64,000 nt of DNA from Nitrosococcus halophilus Nc 4. Its GTDB lineage: Bacteria; Pseudomonadota; Gammaproteobacteria; Nitrosococcales; Nitrosococcaceae. The stretch's first letter is position 1. Each line of letters starts with the position of its first letter. This document shows positions 26,293 to 35,723 of this stretch, piece after piece. The notes under the pieces are model-generated. The model was not told the origin of the DNA. It did no database searches and saw nothing but the letters and a program-made list of their open reading frames with translations. Location of the stretch: assembly GCF_000024725.1 (NCBI RefSeq), contig NC_013960.1:1200261-1264260 (forward strand), written 5' to 3'. The position numbers and the translations under genes were made by a program.

Positions 26293-27075
26293 TTATTCAG
26301 TGGAGTTTTTGGCGGCAAAACGGTGAAGACCACGCTTTGATTTTGTGGCGAGCCAGGCTCTGAGGTAGGTTATCTCGGGGGTTTCGGGCAAATCGCTTAA
26401 GTCTGCGCCATTACGAAGTTGCCAAAAGGCTTGCTCTAAGATCCGGTAACGTTCTCCTTTGATGCCTGCCCGGCGCAGTCCAACGGTATTGAGGCGATAG
26501 TGGCGGACAGGATGCCCCCCCACAATGCTGTAGGGTAAGACATCTTGGCCTACGGAACCATTGCCCTGAACCATGGCATAAGCGCCGACTCGGCAATATT
26601 GATGTACCACGGCGGATCCTCCCAAGACGGCTTTATCCCCTATCTCCACATGTCCTCCGAGCAGAACGTTATTAGTGAGAATGACGCTCTGGCCGATAGT
26701 GCAATCATGGGCCACATGAGAGTAAGCCATAAGGTAACAGTTGTTTCCTATGTGGGTAGGCGCATTGGGATCCGTTGAACGGTGGATGGTCACCCCCTCA
26801 CGCAAGATATTATCATCACCAATGGAGACCCAAGTCTCCAGGTTACTGAAAGAAAGATCTTGGGGAGTGTCGCCAATAACCGCATGGGCATGAATTTGAT
26901 TGCGGCGTCCTATCCGTACAAAGGAGTGGATAACGGTATGGGGCCCAATGACGCTTCCCTCGCCAATGTTTACCGGGGAGTTGATAACCGCATAAGGCCC
27001 AATAATAACGTCTTTGCCTAACTCTGCCTCGGGGGCAACCACCGCAGTGGGGTGTATTTTCATCTCAGTCTTCAT
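26293..27075 (-). CDS. lpxA: UDP-sugar O/N-acyltransferase LpxA
   Basis: LpxA transfers a 3-hydroxyacyl chain from acyl carrier protein to position 3 of the UDP-sugar, the first step of lipid A synthesis. The 260-residue protein is a left-handed beta helix with hexapeptide repeats (residues 5-190: I-H-P-T-A-V-V, I-G-P-Y-A-V-I and others), the catalytic His in Y-S-H-V-A-H-D-C near residue 118, and the C-terminal helical domain. It converges on lpxB with 19 bp between stops. With gnnA/gnnB at hand its acceptor is probably UDP-GlcNAc3N, giving an amide link. An alternative start lies four codons in (27063). Confidence 0.93.
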   Translation of the reverse strand: MKTEMKIHPTAVVAPEAELGKDVIIGPYAVINSPVNIGEGSVIGPHTVIHSFVRIGRRNQIHAHAVIGDTPQDLSFSNLETWVSIGDDNILREGVTIHRSTDPNAPTHIGNNCYLMAYSHVAHDCTIGQSVILTNNVLLGGHVEIGDKAVLGGSAVVHQYCRVGAYAMVQGNGSVGQDVLPYSIVGGHPVRHYRLNTVGLRRAGIKGERYRILEQAFWQLRNGADLSDLPETPEITYLRAWLATKSKRGLHRFAAKNSTE

Positions 27076-27079
27076 AAAG

Positions 27080-27115
27080 AAACCGGGCCAGGAAGCTTAT
27101 TCCCTGGCCCGGTTT
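27080..27115 (-). terminator. Intrinsic terminator after smbP
   Basis: A perfect 13-bp G/C-rich stem, AAACCGGGCCAGG paired with CCTGGCCCGGTTT, encloses a 10-nt loop. On the minus strand it is followed by TTTCTTTA, so it should end transcription from smbP just before lpxA. lpxA then needs a promoter inside or after this stretch, or read-through. Confidence 0.8.
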
Positions 27116-27156
27116 GCTGCTGTCAATCGATACTATGAATGTATGCTTTTACAGCT

Positions 27157-27516
27157 TTAGTCCATTCCATGTTCTGCTTTTTGGGCAGCTTCCATGTGTT
27201 TTATGGCTTCGTTAATATGTTTGGTGGCCTCCTCAGCATGTCCCATGTCGCCGTGTTTAATTCCTTCTTTCAGATGCTTAACACCTGCGCTCATGTGCTC
27301 ATGGGCTGAGGCGTGTTGCTTTTCTGCTTTTTCCGCATGCTTCAAGGCTTCTTTGGCATGCTTTGAGAGGACTGATGCATGTCCATCTTCACCATGGGCG
27401 GCGGCCATACCCGCATGCTCTAGGGCTTTAGCACCATGATCGCTGGCATAAGCAATGCTGCTTCCGGCAAAGATCAAGGCGCCCGTGATTAATGCAATAG
27501 CTAGTTTATCTTTCAT
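27157..27516 (-). CDS. smbP: Small His-rich periplasmic metal-binding protein, SmbP-like
   Basis: SmbP was described from Nitrosomonas europaea as a small periplasmic copper-binding protein. This 119-residue protein has a Sec signal peptide (residues 1-24, cleaving after S-I-A-Y-A) and a mature part made of about seven-residue repeats rich in His, Ala, Lys and Glu, such as A-L-K-H-A-E-K and A-I-K-H-M-E-A. Fifteen or more His residues are evenly spaced along the helices, as in SmbP. The gene is flanked by its own terminator and lies between lpxA and gloB. Copper storage or buffering is the likely role, relevant to an organism rich in copper enzymes. Confidence 0.85.
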   Translation of the reverse strand: MKDKLAIALITGALIFAGSSIAYASDHGAKALEHAGMAAAHGEDGHASVLSKHAKEALKHAEKAEKQHASAHEHMSAGVKHLKEGIKHGDMGHAEEATKHINEAIKHMEAAQKAEHGMD

Positions 27517-27742
27517 TCCTTTTTACTCCTACTTTATTGTTTGGGTTGAGTCGGTTGATTCTATTTTTGTTTTTTTGCCCCTCGTATTCTCTGTTTTCTT
27601 TTATAACTCTCTGACTAGAGAAGAAAACGAAAGACACTCTAAGATGTAGCACGGGGGGGGTAACCTGTCAAGGAAAGGCGCTTTCTGGAACTTTTTTCTA
27701 GAAAATTTTTTCTCCGAAAAGAATTTAAAAGATAGGAGTTCG

Positions 27743-28534
27743 TTACCATTTGTTTCTAAGTTCCCGCAATTTGAGAAATACTTTTTGGGGATCTAGATCC
27801 TTTGGTAAGTCGGGAAAAGCCTCACGGAGTTTCCTAATTAAAGTGGGACTGTCGAGTCGGAAAAAGGTATTGATTTCTTTTTCTAGAGCGAGGGTTGAAA
27901 CAAAGGCCTGGTTGGGATCTTGAAGCTTGACTTTTGAGAGCAGCGCTATTGCCTGGGCGTTATCCGGTTCCCGGTCCAAGGTAAAGCGCAGATTATTGAT
28001 AATATACTCATGTCCCGGGTAGATCCGGGTGGTATCGGGAAGTTTGGTAAGTTGCTGGATAAAAGTATGGTAGAGCGCAATGGGATCACCCCCATGGTAG
28101 CAGTTGCCTGCGCCGGCGTTGAATAAAGTATCGCCGCAAAAAAGTGCCGGGAGATCGGTATGGGCGAATAAGCACACATGACTTAGGGTATGGCCAGGGG
28201 TATCGAGGACTTCCAACTCCACAGTCTTTCCCACCTTAACCACATCTCCCGCCCCTAGGCCTTGATCGAGACCCCTTATTTTGTCTTTGGCATTTTTGTG
28301 GGCGAGCAACTTGGCCCCCGTTTGGGCAACCATGGCTCGATTGCCCCCCGTATGGTCGCCATGTTCGTGGGTATTGAGTATCTGCGTAATTTGCCAGCCG
28401 TTACGTTTGGCCGTGGCGAGGCATTGGCGATGGTCAAGAGGGTCGATGGCGAGGGCTTCGCCAGTCTCTGGGCAGGCGATCAGGTAATTAAAATTACGGT
28501 AAGCATTGGCAGTCCAAATTTGCTCGACGAGCAT
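27743..28534 (-). CDS. gloB: Hydroxyacylglutathione hydrolase (glyoxalase II)
   Basis: The enzyme hydrolyses S-D-lactoylglutathione to D-lactate and glutathione, the second step of methylglyoxal removal. The 263-residue metallo-beta-lactamase fold protein has the binuclear metal motif T-H-E-H-G-D-H near residue 57, further ligands in G-H-T-L-S-H, C-G-D-T-L-F and Y-P-G-H-E-Y, and a C-terminal helical glutathione-binding domain. It starts 3 bp after ispG on the same strand, so the two are probably co-transcribed. Confidence 0.92.
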   Translation of the reverse strand: MLVEQIWTANAYRNFNYLIACPETGEALAIDPLDHRQCLATAKRNGWQITQILNTHEHGDHTGGNRAMVAQTGAKLLAHKNAKDKIRGLDQGLGAGDVVKVGKTVELEVLDTPGHTLSHVCLFAHTDLPALFCGDTLFNAGAGNCYHGGDPIALYHTFIQQLTKLPDTTRIYPGHEYIINNLRFTLDREPDNAQAIALLSKVKLQDPNQAFVSTLALEKEINTFFRLDSPTLIRKLREAFPDLPKDLDPQKVFLKLRELRNKW

Positions 28535-28537
28535 TAT

Positions 28538-29683
28538 TTAGGTGGTCTCCATTCGCTCTGCGATAATGACATCAAGCTCCTCTTTCAGGCGGGGTAAGAT
28601 TTCATTGTAGCCATAGCTCCCCAGAGTTTCACTACCCCGTTTGAGGTTAACCGCCTTAGGTCCACACCAAAGACCCAGATCCGCATCATCGGTTTCACCA
28701 GGCCCATTGACGCGACAGCCCATGACTGCAATGGTGACAGCATGATCAGCGGCATATTCCGTCATGGCTTTCACTTGTTGTGCTAACTCGATAAACGCCT
28801 CATTTTCTACCCGCGAACAACTCGGGCAACTAATGATGTTGAGGGTTTTGAGACCGTAGTCCACCACACTGCGTACCCGCCCTGCGGCAATATCAGCGAG
28901 AATTTGGCGGCCTGCTTCGATCTCATCTCCCTTACGGTCAAAGGGCAAGGTGAGGGAAACCCGGATAGTATCTCCAATCCCACGGCTAATAAGTTGCTCA
29001 AAAGCAATTCGAGTTTTGATGATCCCCTCCGGCGGCATACCGGCTTCGGTCACGCCTAGATGAAGGGGGATATCGGGGCGCTCGGCAGCGAAACGTTGGT
29101 TCAGTTCGGTGACCTTCCTGGGGTCTGAATCTTTGAGGGAAACACAATAGCGGGTGAAATCAAGGGCATCCAGCAGCTCACAGTGCTCCAAGGCGCTCGC
29201 CAACATCGGCGAGATGGAGTCGCCCTCAGGGAATTGGGAAGCCTTGGCCGGGTCAACCGAACCCCCATTGACTCCAATTCGTAGGGCACAATCATTTTCA
29301 CCCGCCACATCTAGCAGAAATTTCACCTTATCTTGCCAGGGCTTTTGCCGTTCATGATGGTATAAATGTCCTGGATTATAGCGGACCTTATCCACATAGG
29401 GAGCGACCAGCTTGGCAAGCCGATAATTCTCCTGCAGGTCCACGGACAAGTTTGCCTGGGTTTGCTGCCGGATCTCTATGAGCGCTTCCACATCCCGTTT
29501 GGTGTCTACCGCAATGCGTATCACGTCAGCGCCAGCCTTTACCAAGTCGTTGACCTGCTTTACGGTCGCTTCGACGTCCCGAGTGTGGGTAGCACACATG
29601 CTCTGTACCGCTATCGGGTTGCCATCACCAATAGTGATATTGCCGATGCGGACGGGGCGAGTCGGGTTACGTGGAAGATTCAA
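28538..29683 (-). CDS. ispG: 4-hydroxy-3-methylbut-2-enyl diphosphate synthase
   Basis: IspG converts methylerythritol cyclodiphosphate to HMBPP, the sixth enzymatic step of the MEP isoprenoid pathway, using a [4Fe-4S] cluster. The 381-residue protein has an N-terminal TIM barrel (R-Y-N-P-G-H, I-G-V-N-G-G-S) and the cluster ligands in I-S-C-P-S-C-S-R and G-C-R-V-N-G-P-G-E. Length is close to the E. coli enzyme (372). It stands at the head of a minus-strand block with the hopanoid genes upstream and gloB downstream. Confidence 0.96.
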   Translation of the reverse strand: MNLPRNPTRPVRIGNITIGDGNPIAVQSMCATHTRDVEATVKQVNDLVKAGADVIRIAVDTKRDVEALIEIRQQTQANLSVDLQENYRLAKLVAPYVDKVRYNPGHLYHHERQKPWQDKVKFLLDVAGENDCALRIGVNGGSVDPAKASQFPEGDSISPMLASALEHCELLDALDFTRYCVSLKDSDPRKVTELNQRFAAERPDIPLHLGVTEAGMPPEGIIKTRIAFEQLISRGIGDTIRVSLTLPFDRKGDEIEAGRQILADIAAGRVRSVVDYGLKTLNIISCPSCSRVENEAFIELAQQVKAMTEYAADHAVTIAVMGCRVNGPGETDDADLGLWCGPKAVNLKRGSETLGSYGYNEILPRLKEELDVIIAERMETT

Positions 29684-29788
29684 TGGTCACTCTCCTTTAA
29701 ACTAAACAGATGACTTGTTAGTAAAGCCCTAAATCCTAGCTGTTTCGAGGCAATGAGACAAGCAATTAGGGAGGAAGAAAGGCAGCGA

Positions 29789-30805
29789 TTAATTACTTAG
29801 GGAAGTATCAATGGAAAGTCGCTCCTGTGCGGATTTGGTCTGCCGCCAGAGGCGTTTTCCCTCCATGAATTGCCACACTAAAAGCCCTGGAACGCCCAGG
29901 CACAGCTCTCGTACCCGCCGGGTTAGCGCTAAGGCTAAACTGGCACTATAAGGAAGACCAATGAGGCTGCCCAGTAGGATATACCCGCCCTCTAGGACCC
30001 CTAGGGCCCCAGGAACCAGAAAGGCCGCGCCTTTGACCGCTTGGGCCAGACTTTCAATCATAAGGGCCTCGATCCAGCCGACGGGATGATCAAGAAAATA
30101 AAGTGCCAGCCAGACTTCACCAGCTCCTAGGAGCCAACCGAGGAGCATCCAGGAAGCGCTTCGCAGTACTTGGCGGCGTTGATGATAAAGCTGGACTACC
30201 GCGGTATCCAGGGCATCGGCGCCGCCGACCAAAGCAAGCCAATTGCGGCCACCAGCGAGGTTTTCGAACCGTCGCGCCAGCCAGCCAAATAGGCCACGCT
30301 GTTGGAACCAATAAAAACCAATGATAGATAAGGCACTTAAAGCGGTTACTGCCAGTACCCCTTGGGCCAGTTTACCTTCACCTAGCAACAGGGTCAGGAG
30401 TACTAGCCCCACTAGGGTAAAAATGACCTGGGTGAAGACGGCAAGGGTAAGATTGACTACGACACTGGCTCCTGCCTGGCTGCCAGGCACCTGATGGTGA
30501 GTGAGCAGGCGGGTCTTGACCAATTCACCTCCTATTTGCGCAACCGGCAGGAGGGTATCCACTGACTCGCCTATCCAACGGGCCCACAGGATAGTGCGAA
30601 ACGGTGGCCGAGAAGTGCGGTCGAGCAATACATACCAGCTGAGCCCATCGGCGGTCATGGGGACCAAGTGAAACAGAACTACTACCAACAGCCCCCAGCC
30701 TGCCATGGCTAGGGCAGAGGCCACTTGAGTCACCCCTTGATAGGCCACTAAAGCTGTAAACAGCGCCAGTCCGGCAAGAAAAGCGATATAAACGACCCGT
30801 TTCAC
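29789..30805 (-). CDS. hpnL: Hopanoid-associated membrane protein HpnL
   Basis: The 338-residue protein is a multi-pass membrane protein of the lysylphosphatidylglycerol synthase transmembrane family, with about eight hydrophobic segments, the first at residues 5-27. G-G-E-L-V-K-T near residue 88 and P-G-A-L-G-V-L-E-G near residue 262 are conserved family motifs. General members of the family exist outside hopanoid clusters, so the HpnL name rests on its position next to hpnN, hpnM, hpnB and hpnH. Its biochemical role in hopanoid metabolism is not established. Confidence 0.75.
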   Translation of the reverse strand: MKRVVYIAFLAGLALFTALVAYQGVTQVASALAMAGWGLLVVVLFHLVPMTADGLSWYVLLDRTSRPPFRTILWARWIGESVDTLLPVAQIGGELVKTRLLTHHQVPGSQAGASVVVNLTLAVFTQVIFTLVGLVLLTLLLGEGKLAQGVLAVTALSALSIIGFYWFQQRGLFGWLARRFENLAGGRNWLALVGGADALDTAVVQLYHQRRQVLRSASWMLLGWLLGAGEVWLALYFLDHPVGWIEALMIESLAQAVKGAAFLVPGALGVLEGGYILLGSLIGLPYSASLALALTRRVRELCLGVPGLLVWQFMEGKRLWRQTKSAQERLSIDTSLSN

Positions 30806-30989
30806 CTAGATGAACCTTATTGTATTGTTTATTTTATGGAACTGCAGCCGCATAAGAAAGCGGGTATCATCCCTGGCTGCTGCTAGAGACGATAATATAC
30901 CATGTAACATCCAGGTAAACTTATGCTCCTTTGACGGTGACAAGGGAGCAGTTGATAGTCTTCCAGATCTGGAGATTCCAAGTATTGTT

Positions 30990-31022
30990 TTGCCGGATAC
31001 GCGACACTTAATCCGGCCTACG
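30990..31022. repeat. REP-like palindromic repeat, copy 3
   Basis: The repeat reads TTGCCGGATACGCGACA and then CTTAATCCGGCCTACG, differing from copy 2 by only a few bases in the centre. It lies in the 251-bp gap between hpnL and hpnN, which otherwise shows nothing recognisable. Confidence 0.7.
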
Positions 31023-31056
31023 GGCGGTTTATGAGCGCCTCCTCGTAGCAAAGTCA

Positions 31057-33765
31057 TTACCCGCAACGGATAGGCTTAGCCTCCCCTTCATTTGCTAAAT
31101 TCTCCCCATTTAAAACACGATCGGAGCGACTTTGGGTTGCCATCAGTAGTGCGGGCAGCAGCAGTAGGGTGCATAGCAAAGTCAGGGCGACGCCGACGGT
31201 GAGCAAAAGTCCCATACTGGCCATCCCTGGATGGGGGGTAACCAATAAATTGCCGAAGCTGCAAGCGCTCACTAAGGCACTGAATACGACCCCCCGGGCG
31301 GTACTGGTTTGCAGGGGATTGCCTGTTTTTGGGGGCGCTTGGCGCATCCGCCGAACCATATGAATGCCGTTGTCAACGCCGATGCCGAGCAAGAGGGGGA
31401 GGGCAATGATGTTGGCAAAGTTGAAGGGGGTGTTCAATATCACCATCGCTGCGCCAAGCAAAATCCCCGCTAAGAGCAGGGGGATCAAGACTAATATCGC
31501 ATCCCGGAGGTTACGTAGCAGAAAGAGCAATATTGCGGTGATTGCTAGGAGGGCATAGGTAAAAGCCTGCTGAAATGCTGCTACGACCGCTTCCCCTGAC
31601 TTGAGGGTAAGCACTAAGGATCCGGTGGCATCAGGTGCAACACTATGGATTTCTTGGACAAAATGACGTAGGTCTTCAGTCTTGTCGATATCGATGTTTT
31701 CCTGGGGAAAAATCTCAATTCGTTGGATGCCGGTGGGGGTCGTCCAACGTTGCTGGAGGTCGGTTGGCAACGTATTCAAGGTAATGGAGCTGGCCTCCAG
31801 CGAGTGCCTTAGCCGTGCCAGGTTATCCGGCAAAGTGGCCAGCAGGCTGCGCTGGAGAGTGAGTAGCCACTGCCGTTGGGTGGCATAATCGCTTTGCTTA
31901 AGACGATTCAGCAGTTGTTGGAATTGCTCTGCCAGTTCATAGGCCGCCGGCGAAGGGGAGGCTGCAGGATCGGCAAGATAGGACTCTAGGGTTCCCATAA
32001 ACTGTCGGAGGGTAACCCCATGCTGTTGTGGTTCCAATTCCGCTGGCCCTAATAGGGGCCCTAGCAGGAACGCTAACTCATCAATCAGCGCCAGCTTTTC
32101 TTCTTGCCGTTCCGGAATGAAATCCTGGACCGTGACGACGGTCCCCACGGTATCCAATTGCTGTAGCTGATGGGCTAGTTGTTGTGCTTGGCTGATATTT
32201 GGGGTTAATACGACTGCGCTCCAGGGCGGAGTAGTTTCAGTTTCAATAAGGTCACGCAAAGTCGATACCGACTCAGAACTAGGGTCCCGGAGATTGAGGG
32301 GGTTGTAGTCAAAGCGCATTTGGGGGAGTAGCACCAGCGCCCCCAGCCCTAAGACTAGGCTACTCCAGAGGATGCTGCGTTTATAATGTAAAGGCAATTG
32401 GAAGAGAAAACCGAAGATCCCTCCTGATGCTCTCTGGGGGCCGGCGGGGGGTACTGGTAGCAGGCGTAGGAGAGCAGGGAGGAATCCCAGGTTGAGCCCT
32501 AGGCTGATAAACATCCCGGTACCAGCGATGAGTCCCAGCTCAGAGACCCCGGAGAAGTCGGTAGGAATAAAGGCATAAAAACCAATGGTCGTGGTGACGG
32601 CGCATAGCACCAGCGAAGTTCCCACTTCAGCGGCTGCCGCGGACAGGGCCTCTCGCTGATTCAATTCAGTATGGACAAGCCGCTGATAACGCAAACAAAA
32701 ATGAATGGCATAGTCGGCGCCTAGACCAATATAGAGTACGGCGAAGGCCGTCGAAATCAGGTTAAGATAGCCTATGGCAACGGTTGCGAATCCAGCGGTG
32801 AGAATGAGTCCGCTGATCAAGGTCAGCAAGGTCGCCAATAGGAGAGTAATCGAGCGCAACCCGATAAGGAGCAGGATGCCGGTCATGGCGATGGCCAGGA
32901 CCCCCGCAATTTTTCCTCCTTCGATGGCGCTTTCTAATTCTTCATGGGAGAGGGCCGCATCCCCGGTGATTCGCACCTGGATGCCAGGGGGAAGTTCCTG
33001 GGCGAATGCACGAATGGCTTCGATGGCGGGCTCTGCTGGCAGGAGCCGGCTGAAATCCATGCGGGGCTGAACAATGATGAACTGGCGCCGCTCTTCTGGG
33101 GCGGTCTGATCCGCGCTCATCAGCTTTTGCCAGGACAGAGTGTAAGGCTGTCCTGAAAGGGTCGCTCCTATGGCCCGACTAATAGGATCGAGGATAGGCT
33201 GCAACTCAAGGGTGGTGTCCCCTTCATGCTTTGCTTTGATAAGCTCGTTGAGCATCTCAAGCAGGCCGCCCAAGGAGGGGTCTTGGGTCAACCGGCCGAG
33301 AAAGGGTTGTGCTTGAGCCAGATTATCCGCCATCTCTTCGAGCTCTGGTAAATCCAGATACATTAAGCCGTAGCGCTCGAAGAAATCGTTGGCTTGGGGA
33401 AGGTAAACGCGCTTAAATAACGCCTCGTTTTGTTCTAGCTTAGCGGCAAGACGCTGGGTTCCCTCCCACGCCTGTTCGGGAATATCCCCATCGATAACCA
33501 GGATGAGGTTGTCTTCGTAATAGGGAAATAGCTGAGAATAGCGCTTGTCGCTTTGCCGAAAAGGAAGATCCGGGGAAAGGATATCCTCGGTATCGGTATT
33601 GACACCGAGATTTTCCGTCACATAGTAAAACACCCCCCCTGTGATCACTAGGGTGACAATAACCACCCAGGGGGCTAACCGGTAAACCCAATCCACACAG
33701 CGGGCCAAAAAGTTGCCCACTCCATTGATATGGCGTGGAGTGTCAGAAGAGGCGGAACGGAGCAT
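31057..33765 (-). CDS. hpnN: Hopanoid RND-type transporter HpnN
   Basis: HpnN-type MMPL/RND proteins move hopanoids from the inner to the outer membrane. The 902-residue protein has the expected duplicated RND layout: one N-terminal membrane segment (about 28-50), a large periplasmic loop (50-270), five to six membrane helices (275-440 with G-L-G-A-D-Y-A-I-H-F), a second membrane helix near 465 and periplasmic loop, and a second helix bundle (735-885 with G-I-G-V-D-N-G-I-H). The G-x-G-x-D-x-x-I-H motif in both halves is a hallmark of the MMPL family. The gene is followed by hpnL and preceded 26 bp upstream by hpnM. Confidence 0.92.
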   Translation of the reverse strand: MLRSASSDTPRHINGVGNFLARCVDWVYRLAPWVVIVTLVITGGVFYYVTENLGVNTDTEDILSPDLPFRQSDKRYSQLFPYYEDNLILVIDGDIPEQAWEGTQRLAAKLEQNEALFKRVYLPQANDFFERYGLMYLDLPELEEMADNLAQAQPFLGRLTQDPSLGGLLEMLNELIKAKHEGDTTLELQPILDPISRAIGATLSGQPYTLSWQKLMSADQTAPEERRQFIIVQPRMDFSRLLPAEPAIEAIRAFAQELPPGIQVRITGDAALSHEELESAIEGGKIAGVLAIAMTGILLLIGLRSITLLLATLLTLISGLILTAGFATVAIGYLNLISTAFAVLYIGLGADYAIHFCLRYQRLVHTELNQREALSAAAAEVGTSLVLCAVTTTIGFYAFIPTDFSGVSELGLIAGTGMFISLGLNLGFLPALLRLLPVPPAGPQRASGGIFGFLFQLPLHYKRSILWSSLVLGLGALVLLPQMRFDYNPLNLRDPSSESVSTLRDLIETETTPPWSAVVLTPNISQAQQLAHQLQQLDTVGTVVTVQDFIPERQEEKLALIDELAFLLGPLLGPAELEPQQHGVTLRQFMGTLESYLADPAASPSPAAYELAEQFQQLLNRLKQSDYATQRQWLLTLQRSLLATLPDNLARLRHSLEASSITLNTLPTDLQQRWTTPTGIQRIEIFPQENIDIDKTEDLRHFVQEIHSVAPDATGSLVLTLKSGEAVVAAFQQAFTYALLAITAILLFLLRNLRDAILVLIPLLLAGILLGAAMVILNTPFNFANIIALPLLLGIGVDNGIHMVRRMRQAPPKTGNPLQTSTARGVVFSALVSACSFGNLLVTPHPGMASMGLLLTVGVALTLLCTLLLLPALLMATQSRSDRVLNGENLANEGEAKPIRCG

Positions 33766-33791
33766 GGCGCGCTAGCTGAGTAACATTAGGA

Positions 33792-34406
33792 TCACGCATC
33801 TGCCGGGCCTCGGTAGAGTGCGATTTTTTGTTTAAGTTTATTGAGCAGGCTACTAAAGCCTTCTGTTTTCATAATGTGGCGATATTCAGCGCGTTTGACG
33901 GCCAGATCGCTCACCCCGTCAGCTATGACATTGACGATCCGCCATTGGCTGTCAGTCTGGTGGAGGAGATAATCGAAAACGACGCTCGAGCCGTCGGGAT
34001 CGATGAGTTTGCTCCGGACTCTCATGCCGCTGCGGGGAAGAGGGGATTGCCCTTCAATGGTGAAATGCTCGCCGCCATAACCGTCAAAATGGCGAGCATA
34101 ATCGACCACAGAAAGTTCCCGGAAAGTCTCTATGAACTGATGGTGTTGCTCGTCGCTAAGTTCATCCCAGGAAGAACCAAGGGTGTAACGGGCAATAAAA
34201 GGTAAGTCAAATTCTTGGGTAATCACGGGCAACAGTCGTTGATAGCGACCCTCAAAGCCAAGTTCCTCGGCTTTTTTCATCACCGACAAAAGGGTATTAT
34301 TCAAACGCTCCACTGCCGAAGAGGGCTGCTCTGCCAAGGCAGGCGGTATGACCAGGGTGATACCCACGAGAATCATCACTATGGCCCCAATTAATACTCG
34401 TTTCAT
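33792..34406 (-). CDS. hpnM: HpnM, MlaC-like periplasmic lipid carrier
   Basis: The 204-residue protein belongs to the Ttg2D/MlaC family of periplasmic lipid-binding proteins. A Sec signal peptide covers residues 1-25 (cleavage after P-P-A-L-A). The body keeps the family segment with Y-T-L-G-x-x-W near residue 75 and the central beta sheet (residues 110-165). In hopanoid clusters this protein is named HpnM and probably shuttles a lipid between HpnN and the outer membrane. It lies 26 bp upstream of hpnN on the same strand. Confidence 0.87.
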   Translation of the reverse strand: MKRVLIGAIVMILVGITLVIPPALAEQPSSAVERLNNTLLSVMKKAEELGFEGRYQRLLPVITQEFDLPFIARYTLGSSWDELSDEQHHQFIETFRELSVVDYARHFDGYGGEHFTIEGQSPLPRSGMRVRSKLIDPDGSSVVFDYLLHQTDSQWRIVNVIADGVSDLAVKRAEYRHIMKTEGFSSLLNKLKQKIALYRGPADA

Positions 34407-34518
34407 GGATCCTTAATTTCCTAGTTCTGATGGGTTGCCTCTCTGGGGGTATGCACCATAGCATAGCTCCAGTGACAGACAAACTGCCCTGCCCGTCCAA
34501 AAGGCTGGACATCTTCTT

Positions 34519-35637
34519 CTAGGCCCTATAGAGGCGGGCTTTCCAGCGGGAACGTTCGCCCCGCCAATAACGCACCGCCGAACTCCAAGTCATGGCTAAA
34601 TATAGAGCCGCGGTAAGTGGCAGGGTCAAACTCCAAGCGGTTGATAAACCGTAATAGCGCAAAATAGGGAGATAGCTGAGGATCATCCCCATAAGGGCCA
34701 GCAGCGCAGTCCACCGCACTCCTGGATCCGTTGCCCCTAGGCCGATGAGTGGCAGCCAAAAGGCAGCAATGAAAATTGCTGAGCAGAGGAGCAATAACCC
34801 ATTGGAGTAGCCAAGCTGGGTAAAGGCTGTGCGAGCGATCATCTCCCATATGCTGGTCAGGTTGGGGTAGGGGCGGAGGCTGTGGACGCCATGGCTCAGC
34901 CCAATCCAAGTCCGATAGCCAAGGCTCTTAACTTGCCGTGCCAGAGCGCAGTCATCGATCAATGCGCCTCGTAATACCCCAAAGCCTCCCATTTTCGCGA
35001 GCACTTGGGTTTTGATTAAAATACAGCCGCCGGCGGCTGCGGCTATCCAGCAAGGACCCTTATTGGAAAGGTGAAAAGGATAGAGTAGCTTAAAAAAGTA
35101 AACAAAAGCGGGCATCAGCAGTTTTTCCCAGAAAGTCTCCATGCGCAGCCAAGCCATCAAGGAGACGAGGTGCTGTCCTTCTGCTTCCATTTTGTTCCTA
35201 ATCGCTTCGATCATGCCGGGTTGTAGCCTAATATCCCCGTCGAGGAGTAAGGTGAGGGGGGTCTTGATATGGTGCCGGCCCTGCTCAAGGGCCCATAGTT
35301 TGCCACTCCAACCGGGAGGCAAGGGTTTGCCGGCAATGATCTGGAGTTGTTCGCTAGGCATGGCCGCCTGGGCAATCTTAGCGGTGCCATCATTGGATTG
35401 GTCATCGACCAGGATCACCTGGAGTCCCTTGCCTTGGTTTTGCAGGGCGCGCAGGGTCTTGCCAATGACAGGGGCTTCGTTGCGGGCAGGAATAAGCACC
35501 GTGATCTGGCTCAGATCACAGTCTGGCGAAGGGGCTTGGGCTGCAAGGTTTTCTCGACTACTCCAAGGACGCCAAGGTAACAGCAAGATTCCCCACCATA
35601 GGAAAAGACCTGGCAGGGCGACCCACTGGATACTCAT
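34519..35637 (-). CDS. hpnB: Hopene-associated glycosyltransferase HpnB
   Basis: The 372-residue protein is a family 2 glycosyltransferase with a membrane segment at the N-terminus (about 5-22) and three to four at the C-terminus (about 285-355). The GT-A domain has V-L-I-P-A-R-N-E-A near residue 48, V-D-D-Q-S-N-D-G-T, the metal-binding L-D-G-D-I near residue 135, and D-D-C-A-L-A-R near residue 228. It matches the hopene-associated HpnB type in length and context; its product is not firmly known in the literature I can recall. It lies 87 bp downstream of hpnH. Confidence 0.85.
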   Translation of the reverse strand: MSIQWVALPGLFLWWGILLLPWRPWSSRENLAAQAPSPDCDLSQITVLIPARNEAPVIGKTLRALQNQGKGLQVILVDDQSNDGTAKIAQAAMPSEQLQIIAGKPLPPGWSGKLWALEQGRHHIKTPLTLLLDGDIRLQPGMIEAIRNKMEAEGQHLVSLMAWLRMETFWEKLLMPAFVYFFKLLYPFHLSNKGPCWIAAAAGGCILIKTQVLAKMGGFGVLRGALIDDCALARQVKSLGYRTWIGLSHGVHSLRPYPNLTSIWEMIARTAFTQLGYSNGLLLLCSAIFIAAFWLPLIGLGATDPGVRWTALLALMGMILSYLPILRYYGLSTAWSLTLPLTAALYLAMTWSSAVRYWRGERSRWKARLYRA

Positions 35638-35723
35638 AACCTCTAAAAATAGTTTTTATAATTTTTGTTTGTTTGGCTAAGAAACCGTTGAGCACGGCTT
35701 CTTAGCTCCCAAGCCTGGTGTCG

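Noticed and set aside
30806-31066. 86-codon minus-strand frame between hpnL and hpnN
   Set aside because: It runs through the REP-like repeat and has no recognisable protein features.
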